Shown here: piece by piece, positions 1 to 5,836 of the stretch
How the letters are laid out: every line of letters starts with the position of its first letter
Numbering within the stretch: the first letter of the stretch is position 1
Assembly: GCF_024699075.1 (NCBI RefSeq)
Contig: NZ_JAILQF010000491.1
Span: 1 to 6,313 of the forward strand
Length of the DNA stretch: 6,313 nt
Reading direction: 5' to 3'
From: Butyrivibrio sp.
Lineage (GTDB): Bacteria; Bacillota_A; Clostridia; Lachnospirales; Lachnospiraceae
Translations under genes and position numbers: made by a program
Notes under the pieces: generated by a model
The model's database searches: none
What the model saw: the letters and a program-made list of their open reading frames with translations, nothing else
What the model was told of the DNA's origin: nothing

Positions 1-2
1 TA

Positions 3-776
3 TTACAAAGCGAAAGAGAAGTATATATAAGAAAAACTCTTAAGTGGGTTATTGAAAATGATAAGACTGAGGTGTATTTACAGCCAATTGTAAGGGCTGA
101 TACATATAAAATAGTTGGTGCAGAAGCTCTTGCAAGGATCAAAGACCCTGATGGAAACAGGATAATGCCAGGAGAGTTCATCACAATTGCTGAACATAAT
201 GGCAGCATTAACCAGATGGGCGAACAGATATTAAAAAAGACATGCAGGTATATAAAAGATAACAGTCTTGAAGAAATGGGCGTTAAATGGATAAATGTAA
301 ATCTTTCTCCAATGCAGTTCATGAATAAGAGCCTTGCAAACAGATATAATTATATTGTTGATGAGTGCGGTATTGACGTAGGCGTGATCCATCTTGAGAT
401 AACAGAAGAAGCCATGGTAGATCAGATGGTTCTTATGCGTCAGATTCAGATCATGAAAGAAGGAGGATTCCAGTTCGTCCTTGACGATTATGGTAAAGGA
501 TATTCAAATCTTGACAGGGTCAAGAGTATACCATTTATAAATATCAAAATAGATATGGCTATTGTAAGGGATTATTGCAATAATCCTGACACCCTTCTTC
601 CAAGCCTTATACAGACTTTTAAAAAGATGGGATTTACGGTTACGGCTGAGGGAATTGAGACTAAAGAGATGGCTGACGAAATGTACAAAATAGGATGTGA
701 TTATTTACAGGGCTATCTGTTTTCACCGCCTGTACCTTTGGAAGAATTTAAAGAAGTATGTGCCAAAAGCGGTTAA
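3..776 (+). CDS. EAL-domain cyclic-di-GMP phosphodiesterase, C-terminal part (5' end outside window)
   Basis: The visible 257 residues form a complete EAL domain, the fold that hydrolyses the second messenger c-di-GMP to linear pGpG. Numbering from the first full codon, the residues matching the known catalytic set are all present: E41 of the EAL motif, N100, E132 and E135 (LEITEEA), D161-D162 in the loop DDYGKGYS, K182, E216 (AEGIE) and Q236 (LQGYLFSPP). Their spacing matches characterised enzymes, so activity is predicted. The frame stays open to the left edge. A GTG at position 72 is a poor start because it falls inside the conserved first strand (EVYLQPIV) and leaves helix sequence typical of the domain upstream. 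The gene therefore begins outside the window; GGDEF, PAS or sensor domains may precede, but none is visible. It ends 6 bases before a strong hairpin terminator. Nothing ties it functionally to its neighbours. Confidence 0.95.
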   Translation, partial: LQSEREVYIRKTLKWVIENDKTEVYLQPIVRADTYKIVGAEALARIKDPDGNRIMPGEFITIAEHNGSINQMGEQILKKTCRYIKDNSLEEMGVKWINVNLSPMQFMNKSLANRYNYIVDECGIDVGVIHLEITEEAMVDQMVLMRQIQIMKEGGFQFVLDDYGKGYSNLDRVKSIPFINIKIDMAIVRDYCNNPDTLLPSLIQTFKKMGFTVTAEGIETKEMADEMYKIGCDYLQGYLFSPPVPLEEFKEVCAKSG

Positions 777-780
777 AGAA

Positions 781-1524
781 TTAAACTGCGTTTATCTTTG
801 AGCTATAAAGATAAGCGCAGTTTTTTAGAACATAAGTCCTTTGTCTGTATTCCATCTTTTTCCAACTGTAAAATGCATATATATCATTTATTAAAAAGGC
901 CATAAAACATACGATGACAGATATATATCTGATATCTTCAAGGCTTGCAAGGCCCCAAAGTATGAGTAAGACTATATCATTAAGGGCATATGCAACCGAA
1001 AAATATGCGCTTCTTCTAAATGTAAGGTACACAGCTATAAAACTTGTGGTTACTGAAATGGTACTTGGCAGGATATTGGCTGTATTAAATGCTAACAATA
1101 TGAAATAAAAAACAGTAGTAATTACTGCTGCAAGTATTACCATAAATACAAGTTCATTTTTTTCTATATGATTTACTTCTACTTCAGTTTTTCTGCCATT
1201 GTAGGGATGGCGGATCCAGCTTATCAGAGCAAATACAGCCATAGGCATAGTCATGCCAAGGTAAGTTATCATTTCCCCATAATAAGAAAAAGAAAATGAA
1301 ATATAGCCGTACATAAGGCTGAAAAATACCATAAGAAGCTGCCCCATGGGGTTTCCTTTGGCATTTAACAGTATTGAAGTTACTCCTATAAGAGAGGCTA
1401 TCAGTGTAAGATACTGCTCCTTATCAAAAATAAAAAATGAAGAAACAATAAGGGTCACAGATACTACCCAGATTGAAATCTCAAATAAAGAAAAATAGTT
1501 TTTAACCTTCTTAAATAATGTCAT
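781..1524 (-). CDS. pnuC: PnuC-family small-molecule (nicotinamide riboside-type) transporter
   Basis: A 247-residue integral membrane protein with about seven hydrophobic segments and no soluble domain, the size and layout of PnuC facilitators. These carry nicotinamide riboside, or in sister families thiamine, riboflavin or deoxynucleosides, which kinases then trap inside the cell. Family-like stretches include KGNPMGQLLMVFFSLMYGYI (56-75), the YYGE segment (81-84), a hydrophobic run ending ISWIRHP (101-107), and two Asn-Asp pairs in the last helices (182-183 in ALNDIVLLILWGLASLEDI and 213-214 in LINDIYAFYSWKKM). The frame extends to a GTG at 1557, but that codon lies in the arm of a terminator hairpin. 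The ATG at 1522-1524 has a GGAG site (1532-1535) seven bases upstream and is the better start. The last 14 or so residues are encoded by the shared terminator hairpin. Substrate cannot be settled from sequence; no kinase or NAD gene is adjacent. The leader suggests control by transcription attenuation. Confidence 0.85.
   Translation of the reverse strand: MTLFKKVKNYFSLFEISIWVVSVTLIVSSFFIFDKEQYLTLIASLIGVTSILLNAKGNPMGQLLMVFFSLMYGYISFSFSYYGEMITYLGMTMPMAVFALISWIRHPYNGRKTEVEVNHIEKNELVFMVILAAVITTVFYFILLAFNTANILPSTISVTTSFIAVYLTFRRSAYFSVAYALNDIVLLILWGLASLEDIRYISVIVCFMAFLINDIYAFYSWKKMEYRQRTYVLKNCAYLYSSKINAV
783..826. terminator. Shared hairpin terminator between convergent genes
   Basis: A 17-bp stem pairs 783-799 with 807-823 around a 7-base loop (800-806), with a single G-U pair when read as + strand RNA. 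It is followed on the + strand by six T (821-826), so it is a good intrinsic terminator for the EAL gene. Read as - strand RNA the stem holds one mismatch and is followed by a T-rich run (TTTAATTCTTT), so it may also stop the pnuC-like transcript. The hairpin lies inside the last codons of that gene. Confidence 0.85.
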
Positions 1525-1537
1525 AAAAATACTCCAT

Positions 1538-1591
1538 AAAAAAACATCCGCGTACACATCTTCTAAGACCTAACGATGTGAACACGAATGC
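1538..1591 (-). terminator. Intrinsic terminator in the leader of the pnuC-like gene (attenuator)
   Basis: In - strand RNA, GCATTCGTGT (1591-1582) pairs with ACGCGGATGT (1553-1544): ten pairs, three of them G-U. A T-T mismatch follows, then CACATC (1580-1575) pairs with GATGTG (1560-1555) around a 14-base loop. The stem is followed at once by seven T (1544-1538; the first is in the closing G-U pair). The GGAG ribosome binding site of the pnuC-like gene starts two bases after this T run, and the start codon lies at 1524. A terminator in this place, between promoter and coding region, is typical of attenuation. Confidence 0.75.
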
Positions 1592-1676
1592 AATAAGCAT
1601 TCACTACCCGGTGGCAGTATGGTTAATATACGTTGAACTTACGAACTGCTCCGTAAGGTGCTTTTTATCTTAACAT
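1592..1676 (-). promoter_or_regulatory. Structured 5' leader of pnuC-like gene, candidate riboswitch aptamer/antiterminator of unknown class
   Basis: Read as - strand RNA, this stretch can form three hairpins in order. Hairpin I is CTTACG/CGTAAG (1657-1652 with 1643-1638) with loop GAGCAGTT. Hairpin II is TACTGCC-ACCG-GGTAGTG (1619-1602), whose pairing includes G-U pairs that would be mismatches in + strand RNA, so the structure favours the - strand. Hairpin III is GAATGC-TTATT-GCATTC (1602-1586), whose 3' arm is the same sequence that forms the 5' arm of the downstream terminator, so the two are mutually exclusive. Loop I (GCAGT) can also pair with ACTGC at 1618-1614, a possible pseudoknot that would compete with hairpin II. 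I do not see the conserved boxes of TPP, FMN, cobalamin, purine or T-box leaders. A riboswitch or protein-controlled attenuator is inferred from this layout; ligand unknown. Confidence 0.55.
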
Positions 1677-1681
1677 GATAA

Positions 1682-1710
1682 CAGTTAAATGGCAATGGTA
1701 TATTTGTCAA
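1682..1710 (-). promoter_or_regulatory. Likely promoter of the pnuC-like gene and its leader
   Basis: A perfect TTGACA (-35) lies on the - strand at 1710-1705. Seventeen bases on is TAACTG (1687-1682), and sixteen bases on TTAACT, both poor -10 boxes. A start near 1675 would give a leader of about 150 nt before the ATG at 1524 and includes all hairpins described there. The weak -10 keeps confidence moderate. Confidence 0.45.
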
Positions 1711-1729
1711 GTTGTGTTTTGGTGTTCGT

Positions 1730-1835
1730 TATATCGCTCATTCTGTAATGGGTAAATTAAAAGTTCATCATATATCGCTCATTCTGTAATAGGCAAATTA
1801 ATAGTTCATCATATATCGCTTTTCTACATTGGATA
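1730..1835. repeat. 41-bp direct tandem repeat, two copies plus a decayed third
   Basis: Copy 1 (1730-1770) and copy 2 (1771-1811) both start TATATCGCTCATTCTGTAAT and end AGTTCATCA, and match at 38 of 41 positions. A third start, TATATCGCT (1812-1820), continues with a diverged version of the next 16 bases (about 11 matches, one base deleted). The block lies between the divergent promoters of the pnuC-like gene and the small membrane gene. There are no spacers, so it is not a CRISPR array. I see no clear hairpin within one unit. It may be a protein-binding array or slippage product. Confidence 0.85.
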
Positions 1836-1875
1836 ATGAAAGAATTGCCTTATTAAATGTAATCCTTTACTGGCT

Positions 1876-1918
1876 TTTTACATAAGACTGATAGCTGATT
1901 TTACATGAGATTATTAGC
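1876..1918 (+). promoter_or_regulatory. Candidate PhoP-type direct repeats before small membrane gene
   Basis: Two imperfect copies of a 20-base segment starting TTTTACAT (1876-1895 and 1899-1918) match at 16 of 20 positions and are 23 bases apart, about two helical turns. Each holds a TTTACA hexamer (1877-1882, 1900-1905). Weaker hexamers at 11-base steps (CTGATA 1888-1893, TTATTA 1911-1916) would complete an array like the PhoP boxes of Bacillus relatives (TT[ACT]ACA with about 11-bp period). Position before a gene next to the pst operon supports this; the match is short and AT-rich, so it remains a candidate. No convincing -10 box stands out. Confidence 0.35.
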
Positions 1919-1941
1919 ATTATCTTATGGAGGTGAATTAG

Positions 1942-2178
1942 ATGAACATTATTTGGAATAAGGTTAATGAACTGAATACAAGTATATATTTAAAGAACAG
2001 ATTATATTTGGGAGTCAGAATTTTAGTAAATCTTATAATAGGAGCTTTTTTATGGGTGGCTATAGGAAGATTCTTTTTACAGGGATATATGTGGCTGTTT
2101 TGCTTTATGGGATATCCTGCAATATTTACAGGATTTTATGGAGGAATGATCTATCTCTTTAATCATGAGTTTGCGTGA
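1942..2178 (+). CDS. Small two-helix membrane protein of unknown function
   Basis: A 78-residue protein that I do not recognise. A near-perfect ribosome binding site, GGAGGTG (1929-1935), lies six bases before the ATG, which strongly supports that it is translated. The first 20 residues are polar and mildly basic (KNR at 18-20). Two hydrophobic spans follow: about 23-41 (LGVRILVNLIIGAFLWVAI) and about 50-73, rich in Gly, Phe, Tyr and Met (GYPAIFTGFYGGMIYLF). The tail is short (NHEFA). There is no lipobox or cleavable signal pattern, so it is probably a double-spanning inner-membrane peptide with both ends on the same side. It lies 147 bases upstream of pstS, same strand, behind TTTACA-type repeats similar to those before pstS, suggesting phosphate-starvation expression or a role beside the Pst system. 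That role is inference. It could also be a holin-like or toxin-like peptide, though no antitoxin partner or prophage genes are visible. Confidence 0.8.
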   Translation: MNIIWNKVNELNTSIYLKNRLYLGVRILVNLIIGAFLWVAIGRFFLQGYMWLFCFMGYPAIFTGFYGGMIYLFNHEFA

Positions 2179-2180
2179 CT

Positions 2181-2241
2181 TTTACGCAGGTTTTACTTAA
2201 AACTGGTGATGGGTTTTACATAACAAATATATGCTTAATAT
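2181..2241 (+). promoter_or_regulatory. Candidate Pho boxes and promoter of the pst operon
   Basis: Hexamers TTTACG (2181-2186) and TTTACT (2192-2197) are spaced 11 bases apart, and TTTACA (2215-2220) lies 23 bases further on, in the same phase as about two turns. This fits PhoP-type arrays and is expected before pstS, which is phosphate-starvation-induced in most Firmicutes. The last hexamer may serve as -35, with TAATAT (2236-2241) as -10 at a short 15-base spacing. A poor core promoter would be consistent with activator dependence. Confidence 0.45.
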
Positions 2242-2252
2242 GTTGCAACATA
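2239..2252. promoter_or_regulatory. 14-bp perfect palindrome near the likely pstS transcription start
   Basis: TATGTTGCAACATA is a perfect inverted repeat with no spacer, overlapping the end of the proposed -10 box and the expected start site. It could be an operator for a dimeric repressor. A chance palindrome of this length in AT-rich DNA is possible, so only the palindrome itself is certain. Confidence 0.35.
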
Positions 2253-2325
2253 AAGGGCGCCGATCATAAAAAACAAAATAAATAAGAAATACAAAAAGAA
2301 AGTTAGAAAGAAGAGGACTAATATT

Positions 2326-3261
2326 ATGAAAAAGAAACTATTTGCAGCATTAACAAGCGTATGTCTTATGTCTGCCGCTTTAACAGGATGTAGCTCAGAG
2401 GCATCTGGAACAGATACAACAGGGAGCGAGACACCTGTAAGTGAAGCAGCAGAAAGTGAAGGTTCAGAAAATGATGCTGCAGAAAGTGAAGCAGCTGAAA
2501 CACAAAATACTGAGAACGTAGCATTAGAAGGAAGCATTTCTCTTGCAGGATCCACATCAATGGAAAAGATGTGTGAGGCAATGTCAGAGAGCTTTATGGA
2601 ATCTAATCCTGGCGTAACAGTAACTGTAGAGTATACAGGATCAGGTGCAGGACTTGAATCACTTGCTTCAGGATCAGTTGATATAGGAGATGCATCAAGA
2701 GGTCTTAAGGATGAGGAAAAGAACAACGGCCTTGTAGAGAATATTGTAGCTATCGATGGAATTGCTGTTATTACTGACAAGGAAAATACTGTAACAGATA
2801 TCACATCAGAAGATCTTGCCAAGATATACACAGGAGAAATTACAAACTGGAGTGAAGTTGGCGGAACAGATCAGCCTATCGTAGTAATTGGAAGAGAAGC
2901 AGGTTCTGGAACAAGGGATGCTTTTGAGGAACTTATGGAAGTTGAAGATATCTGTGTATATGCACAGGAACTTGATTCTACAGGTGGTGTACTTGCAAAG
3001 GTTGCAGCAACTCCAGGAGCAATCGGATATGTATCACTTGATGTAGTTGATGATACTGTTACCGGTATGAAAATTGATGGTGTTGAGCCTACAGAAGAGC
3101 AGATCCTTGCTGGAGCATACCTGCTTCAGAGACCATTTGTTATGGCTACAAAGGGTGAGATTAGTGAGCAGAGCGAACTTGTTAAGGCATGGTTTGATTA
3201 TGTGAATTCTGAAGAAGGTAAAGAGATCATTAAGAGTGTTGGCCTTATCGTTCCACAGTAA
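2326..3261 (+). CDS. pstS: Phosphate ABC transporter substrate-binding lipoprotein PstS
   Basis: A 311-residue extracytoplasmic phosphate-binding protein that hands phosphate to the PstCA channel. The N-terminus is a lipoprotein signal: basic MKKK, a hydrophobic core, and lipobox LTGC with the lipidated cysteine at 22. A disordered acidic linker (about 23-66; Ser, Glu, Ala, Thr, no Lys or Arg) tethers the binding domain to the membrane. From about 70 to the end is a type II periplasmic-binding fold. Phosphate-ligand segments known from the family are visible: GSTS (75-78), TGSGAG (104-109), DIGDASR (119-125, with the buried Asp at 122), and GREAGSGTRDAF (189-200), with R190 and the SGT loop. 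GAIGYVSLD (231-239) is also typical. The ATG has GAGGA (2313-2317) eight bases upstream. It is the first gene of the operon; pstC follows nine bases after the stop. Confidence 0.97.
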   Translation: MKKKLFAALTSVCLMSAALTGCSSEASGTDTTGSETPVSEAAESEGSENDAAESEAAETQNTENVALEGSISLAGSTSMEKMCEAMSESFMESNPGVTVTVEYTGSGAGLESLASGSVDIGDASRGLKDEEKNNGLVENIVAIDGIAVITDKENTVTDITSEDLAKIYTGEITNWSEVGGTDQPIVVIGREAGSGTRDAFEELMEVEDICVYAQELDSTGGVLAKVAATPGAIGYVSLDVVDDTVTGMKIDGVEPTEEQILAGAYLLQRPFVMATKGEISEQSELVKAWFDYVNSEEGKEIIKSVGLIVPQ

Positions 3262-3270
3262 GGGGATAAA

Positions 3271-4173
3271 ATGAATAAAAAAGCAATTATAGAAAAAACT
3301 GCAAACCTGATATTTTTGATCTGCGCAGTGGTTGCTATATTTGCAGTATGTGCGATTACGCTATATATGTTCATCAAAGGCACCCCGGCTTTGAAAGAAG
3401 TCGGGGTTTGTGATCTTCTTTTTGGAACAGTGTGGAAGCCTACTGCCAGCAGCCCGTCTTATGGAATAGGATATATTATATTAACATCATTTGTAGGTAC
3501 TGCAGCTGCAATACTTGTTGGTGTTCCTATTGGTGTCCTTACTGCTGTTTTTTTGTCAGAAATGGCACATAAAAAGCTTGGAAGCATCGTTGGGAGCGCA
3601 GTTGAACTACTTGCTGCCATTCCTTCAGTTATCTATGGTCTTATAGGAATGATGGTTCTTAATCCTTTTATGTTCAAGCTGGAAAAAATTATATTTGAGG
3701 GCGATAGTACTCACCAATATACGGGTGGTGCTAATATGCTTTCTGCGATCATTGTTCTGGCGATCATGATCCTTCCAACAGTTATTAGTGTAAGTACATC
3801 ATCGATAAAGGCTGTATCAGATAATTTGAGAGCAGCATCCCTTGCACTTGGCGCAACTAAAGAACAGACAATATTTAAAACCGTTATTCCGGCAGCAAGA
3901 TCAGGAATTCTAACGGGTGTTGTACTTGGTATTGGAAGAGCTCTTGGAGAAGCAATGGCTATTAATATGGTTGCGGGTGGTGCAGTAAATATACCACTTC
4001 CATTTAATTCAGTCAGAACTCTTACAACCCAGATTGTCAGTGAAATGGGATATGCCAGCGGAACACATAGACAGGTACTGTTTACTGTTGGACTTGTACT
4101 GTACGTTTTCATTATGATCGTTAATTTTATTTTACTAAAGGCAAGGAAGGTAGGAACAGAAAGTGACAATTAA
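3271..4173 (+). CDS. pstC: Phosphate ABC transporter permease PstC
   Basis: A 300-residue inner-membrane subunit that pairs with PstA to form the phosphate channel. About six membrane spans are seen (roughly 13-35, 68-95, 107-131, 155-176, 207-232, 268-289). The PstC-specific segment FGTVWKPTASSPSYGI (51-66) precedes span 2. The cytoplasmic coupling loop that docks onto PstB is AASLALGATKEQTIFKTVIP (188-207), followed by AARSGILTG and GIGRALGEAMA (220-230). The 131-150 loop is polar and looks lineage-specific. The ATG has AGGGG (3261-3265) five bases upstream, which overlaps the pstS stop codon, so the pair is probably translated together. The end overlaps pstA by 11 bases. Confidence 0.96.
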   Translation: MNKKAIIEKTANLIFLICAVVAIFAVCAITLYMFIKGTPALKEVGVCDLLFGTVWKPTASSPSYGIGYIILTSFVGTAAAILVGVPIGVLTAVFLSEMAHKKLGSIVGSAVELLAAIPSVIYGLIGMMVLNPFMFKLEKIIFEGDSTHQYTGGANMLSAIIVLAIMILPTVISVSTSSIKAVSDNLRAASLALGATKEQTIFKTVIPAARSGILTGVVLGIGRALGEAMAINMVAGGAVNIPLPFNSVRTLTTQIVSEMGYASGTHRQVLFTVGLVLYVFIMIVNFILLKARKVGTESDN

Positions 4174-5026
4174 TAAAAGGAAAATAATAGATATGTGCAT
4201 TCGGCTACTTATATATATATGCGCAGCTTTTTCTGTTTTCTTATTAGCCGGCATCATAATCTATGTATTTGTAAAAGGTATAAGAGCTGTCAATCTGTCA
4301 TTCCTTACTTCAGTGACAAGTGTTTTAAAAGGAACTGTAGGTATTGCAGGTAATATTGTTAATACTGTTATGATCGTCTTTATTACTATGATAATTGCAA
4401 CGCCAATTGGTGTAGGTAGTGCTATTTATCTTAATGAATACGCAAAACCAGGGAAGATCGTAACTCTTATCGAATATGCAACTGAGACTCTTTCCGGAAT
4501 ACCTTCGATAATTTTCGGACTTTTTGGAATGATGTTTTTTGGAGAAAAGCTCGGACTTGGATATTCACTTCTTACAGGATCACTTACGCTTATAATCATG
4601 GTTTTGCCACTTATAACAAGAAATACACAGGAAGCTTTAAAGACGGTTCCGGATTCTTACAGAAATGGGGCAATAGGACTTGGAAGCGGCAAGTGGCATA
4701 TGATCAGGACAATTTTAATTCCTTGTGCAATGCCTGGAATTATTACAGGAGCAATTCTTGCTATTGGAAGAATTGTGGGAGAATCAGCTGCTTTATTATT
4801 CACTGCCGGAAGTGCAAAGCTATTACCTAAAAATATAGATGGACTTTTAGATAAGCCTTTTCAGTCAGGCGGTACTCTGACTATTCAAATGTATCTGTCT
4901 GCAACAAGTGAAGGTGATTTTGAAACTGCATTTGGAATAGCAGTAGTTCTTCTTATAATAGTGCTTTTAATAAATCTTGGAACAAAGGCACTTACAAGGC
5001 ATTTTGACGTAACAAGGAAGGAATAA
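4163..5026 (+). CDS. pstA: Phosphate ABC transporter permease PstA
   Basis: A 287-residue partner of PstC. It shows an N-terminal span (about 13-37), the conserved [14 protein letters not shown] start of the permease core (60-73), [16 protein letters not shown] (79-94), and the [19 protein letters not shown] segment (108-126) shared by PstA proteins. The PstB-coupling loop is [20 protein letters not shown] (171-190), followed by [21 protein letters not shown] (196-216) and a last span at about 255-272. The start is a GTG inside the end of pstC (11-base overlap), with AGGA (4152-4155) seven bases before. This arrangement suggests translational coupling to hold the two permeases at equal amounts. 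No better ATG exists near; the next Met is residue 11, inside the first span's lead-in. Confidence 0.95.
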   Translation: MTINKRKIIDMCIRLLIYICAAFSVFLLAGIIIYVFVKGIRAVNLSFLTSVTSVLKGTVGIAGNIVNTVMIVFITMIIATPIGVGSAIYLNEYAKPGKIVTLIEYATETLSGIPSIIFGLFGMMFFGEKLGLGYSLLTGSLTLIIMVLPLITRNTQEALKTVPDSYRNGAIGLGSGKWHMIRTILIPCAMPGIITGAILAIGRIVGESAALLFTAGSAKLLPKNIDGLLDKPFQSGGTLTIQMYLSATSEGDFETAFGIAVVLLIIVLLINLGTKALTRHFDVTRKE

Positions 5027-5034
5027 GGTTGATA

Positions 5035-5793
5035 ATGGGAAATACAAAGATATCAGTTAATGACTTAAATCTTTTTTATGGTGAGAACCATGCACTCAAA
5101 GATGTAAGTATGGAAATTAAAGGAAATGCAATTACTGCTTTTATAGGTCCGTCAGGATGCGGTAAATCAACCTTTCTGAAAACACTTAACAGAATGAATG
5201 ATCTTGTGGATGACGTTAAGATTACAGGAAAGGTTCAGATTGATGGTGAAGATATATATAGAAAAGGGATTGATACTACTCTTTTAAGAAAAAAAGTCGG
5301 AATGGTTTTTCAGCAGCCCAATCCTTTTCCAATGAGTATATATGACAACATAGCATATGGCCCAAGGGTACATGGTATCAAGGATAGAAAGAAACTTGAT
5401 AAGATCGTAGAAGAAAGCCTTAGAGGAGCAGCTATCTTTGATGAAGTAAAAGATAGATTAAAGAAATCAGCGCTTTCATTATCAGGTGGTCAGCAGCAAA
5501 GAATCTGCATTGCAAGAGCTCTTGCTGTAGAACCTGAAATACTTCTTATGGATGAGCCTACTTCTGCACTTGATCCTATATCAACAACCAAGATAGAAGA
5601 TCTTATGGAGGAGCTTAAGAAAAAGTATACAGTAGTTGTGGTAACTCATAATATGCAACAGGCTGTGAGAGTATCGGATTATACAGCATTTTTTCTTGTA
5701 GGAGAGATGGTTGAATTTGGAGAAACAGGACGAATTTTTGCATATCCTAAAGATAAAAGGACTGAGGATTATATAACAGGAAGATTTGGCTGA
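5035..5793 (+). CDS. pstB: Phosphate ABC transporter ATP-binding protein PstB
   Basis: A 252-residue cytoplasmic ATPase that powers phosphate import by docking on PstC and PstA. All ABC motifs are intact: aromatic A-loop Y15, Walker [10 protein letters not shown] (38-46), Q-loop [20 protein letters not shown] (92-111) with the PstB-typical proline-rich stretch, signature LSGGQQQR (149-156), Walker B ILLMDEP (169-175), D-loop SALD (177-180) and switch histidine H205 (VTHNM). The 252-residue length is normal for PstB. The frame also opens at a TTG two codons upstream (5029), but the ATG at 5035 has AAGG (5025-5028) six bases before and is preferred; the choice changes only two residues. The gene begins eight bases after the pstA stop. 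Confidence 0.97.
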   Translation: MGNTKISVNDLNLFYGENHALKDVSMEIKGNAITAFIGPSGCGKSTFLKTLNRMNDLVDDVKITGKVQIDGEDIYRKGIDTTLLRKKVGMVFQQPNPFPMSIYDNIAYGPRVHGIKDRKKLDKIVEESLRGAAIFDEVKDRLKKSALSLSGGQQQRICIARALAVEPEILLMDEPTSALDPISTTKIEDLMEELKKKYTVVVVTHNMQQAVRVSDYTAFFLVGEMVEFGETGRIFAYPKDKRTEDYITGRFG

Positions 5794-5836
5794 TATGATT
5801 GGTGAAATAATAGAAATTATGGAAAGGACAATAGTC

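Noticed and set aside
914..1108. A 64-codon + strand frame opposite the pnuC-like gene
   Set aside because: No ribosome binding site is evident and the opposite strand encodes a convincing transporter.
1538..1676. Known TPP, FMN, cobalamin or T-box leader
   Set aside because: Conserved signatures such as the TPP CTGAGA box, FMN core boxes or the T-box TGGNACCGCG element are not found on the - strand; a class I cannot recite from memory, such as NAD+-II, is not excluded.
1730..1835. CRISPR array
   Set aside because: Units are contiguous with no unique spacers, only two full copies exist, and no cas genes are seen.
2172..2197. Terminator after the small membrane gene
   Set aside because: TGCGT/ACGCA (2172-2176 with 2184-2188) gives only a five-bp stem and is followed by GGTTTTACTT, too weak to call; read-through into pstS is possible.
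2235..2831. A 198-codon open frame on the - strand, antisense to the start of pstS
   Set aside because: Its product is a Ser/Ala/Val-rich low-complexity mirror of the pstS linker and coding strand, with no domain; pstS is certain.
3711..4169. A 152-codon - strand frame opposite pstC
   Set aside because: It is fully within pstC, has no recognisable motif, and mirrors the codon pattern of pstC.
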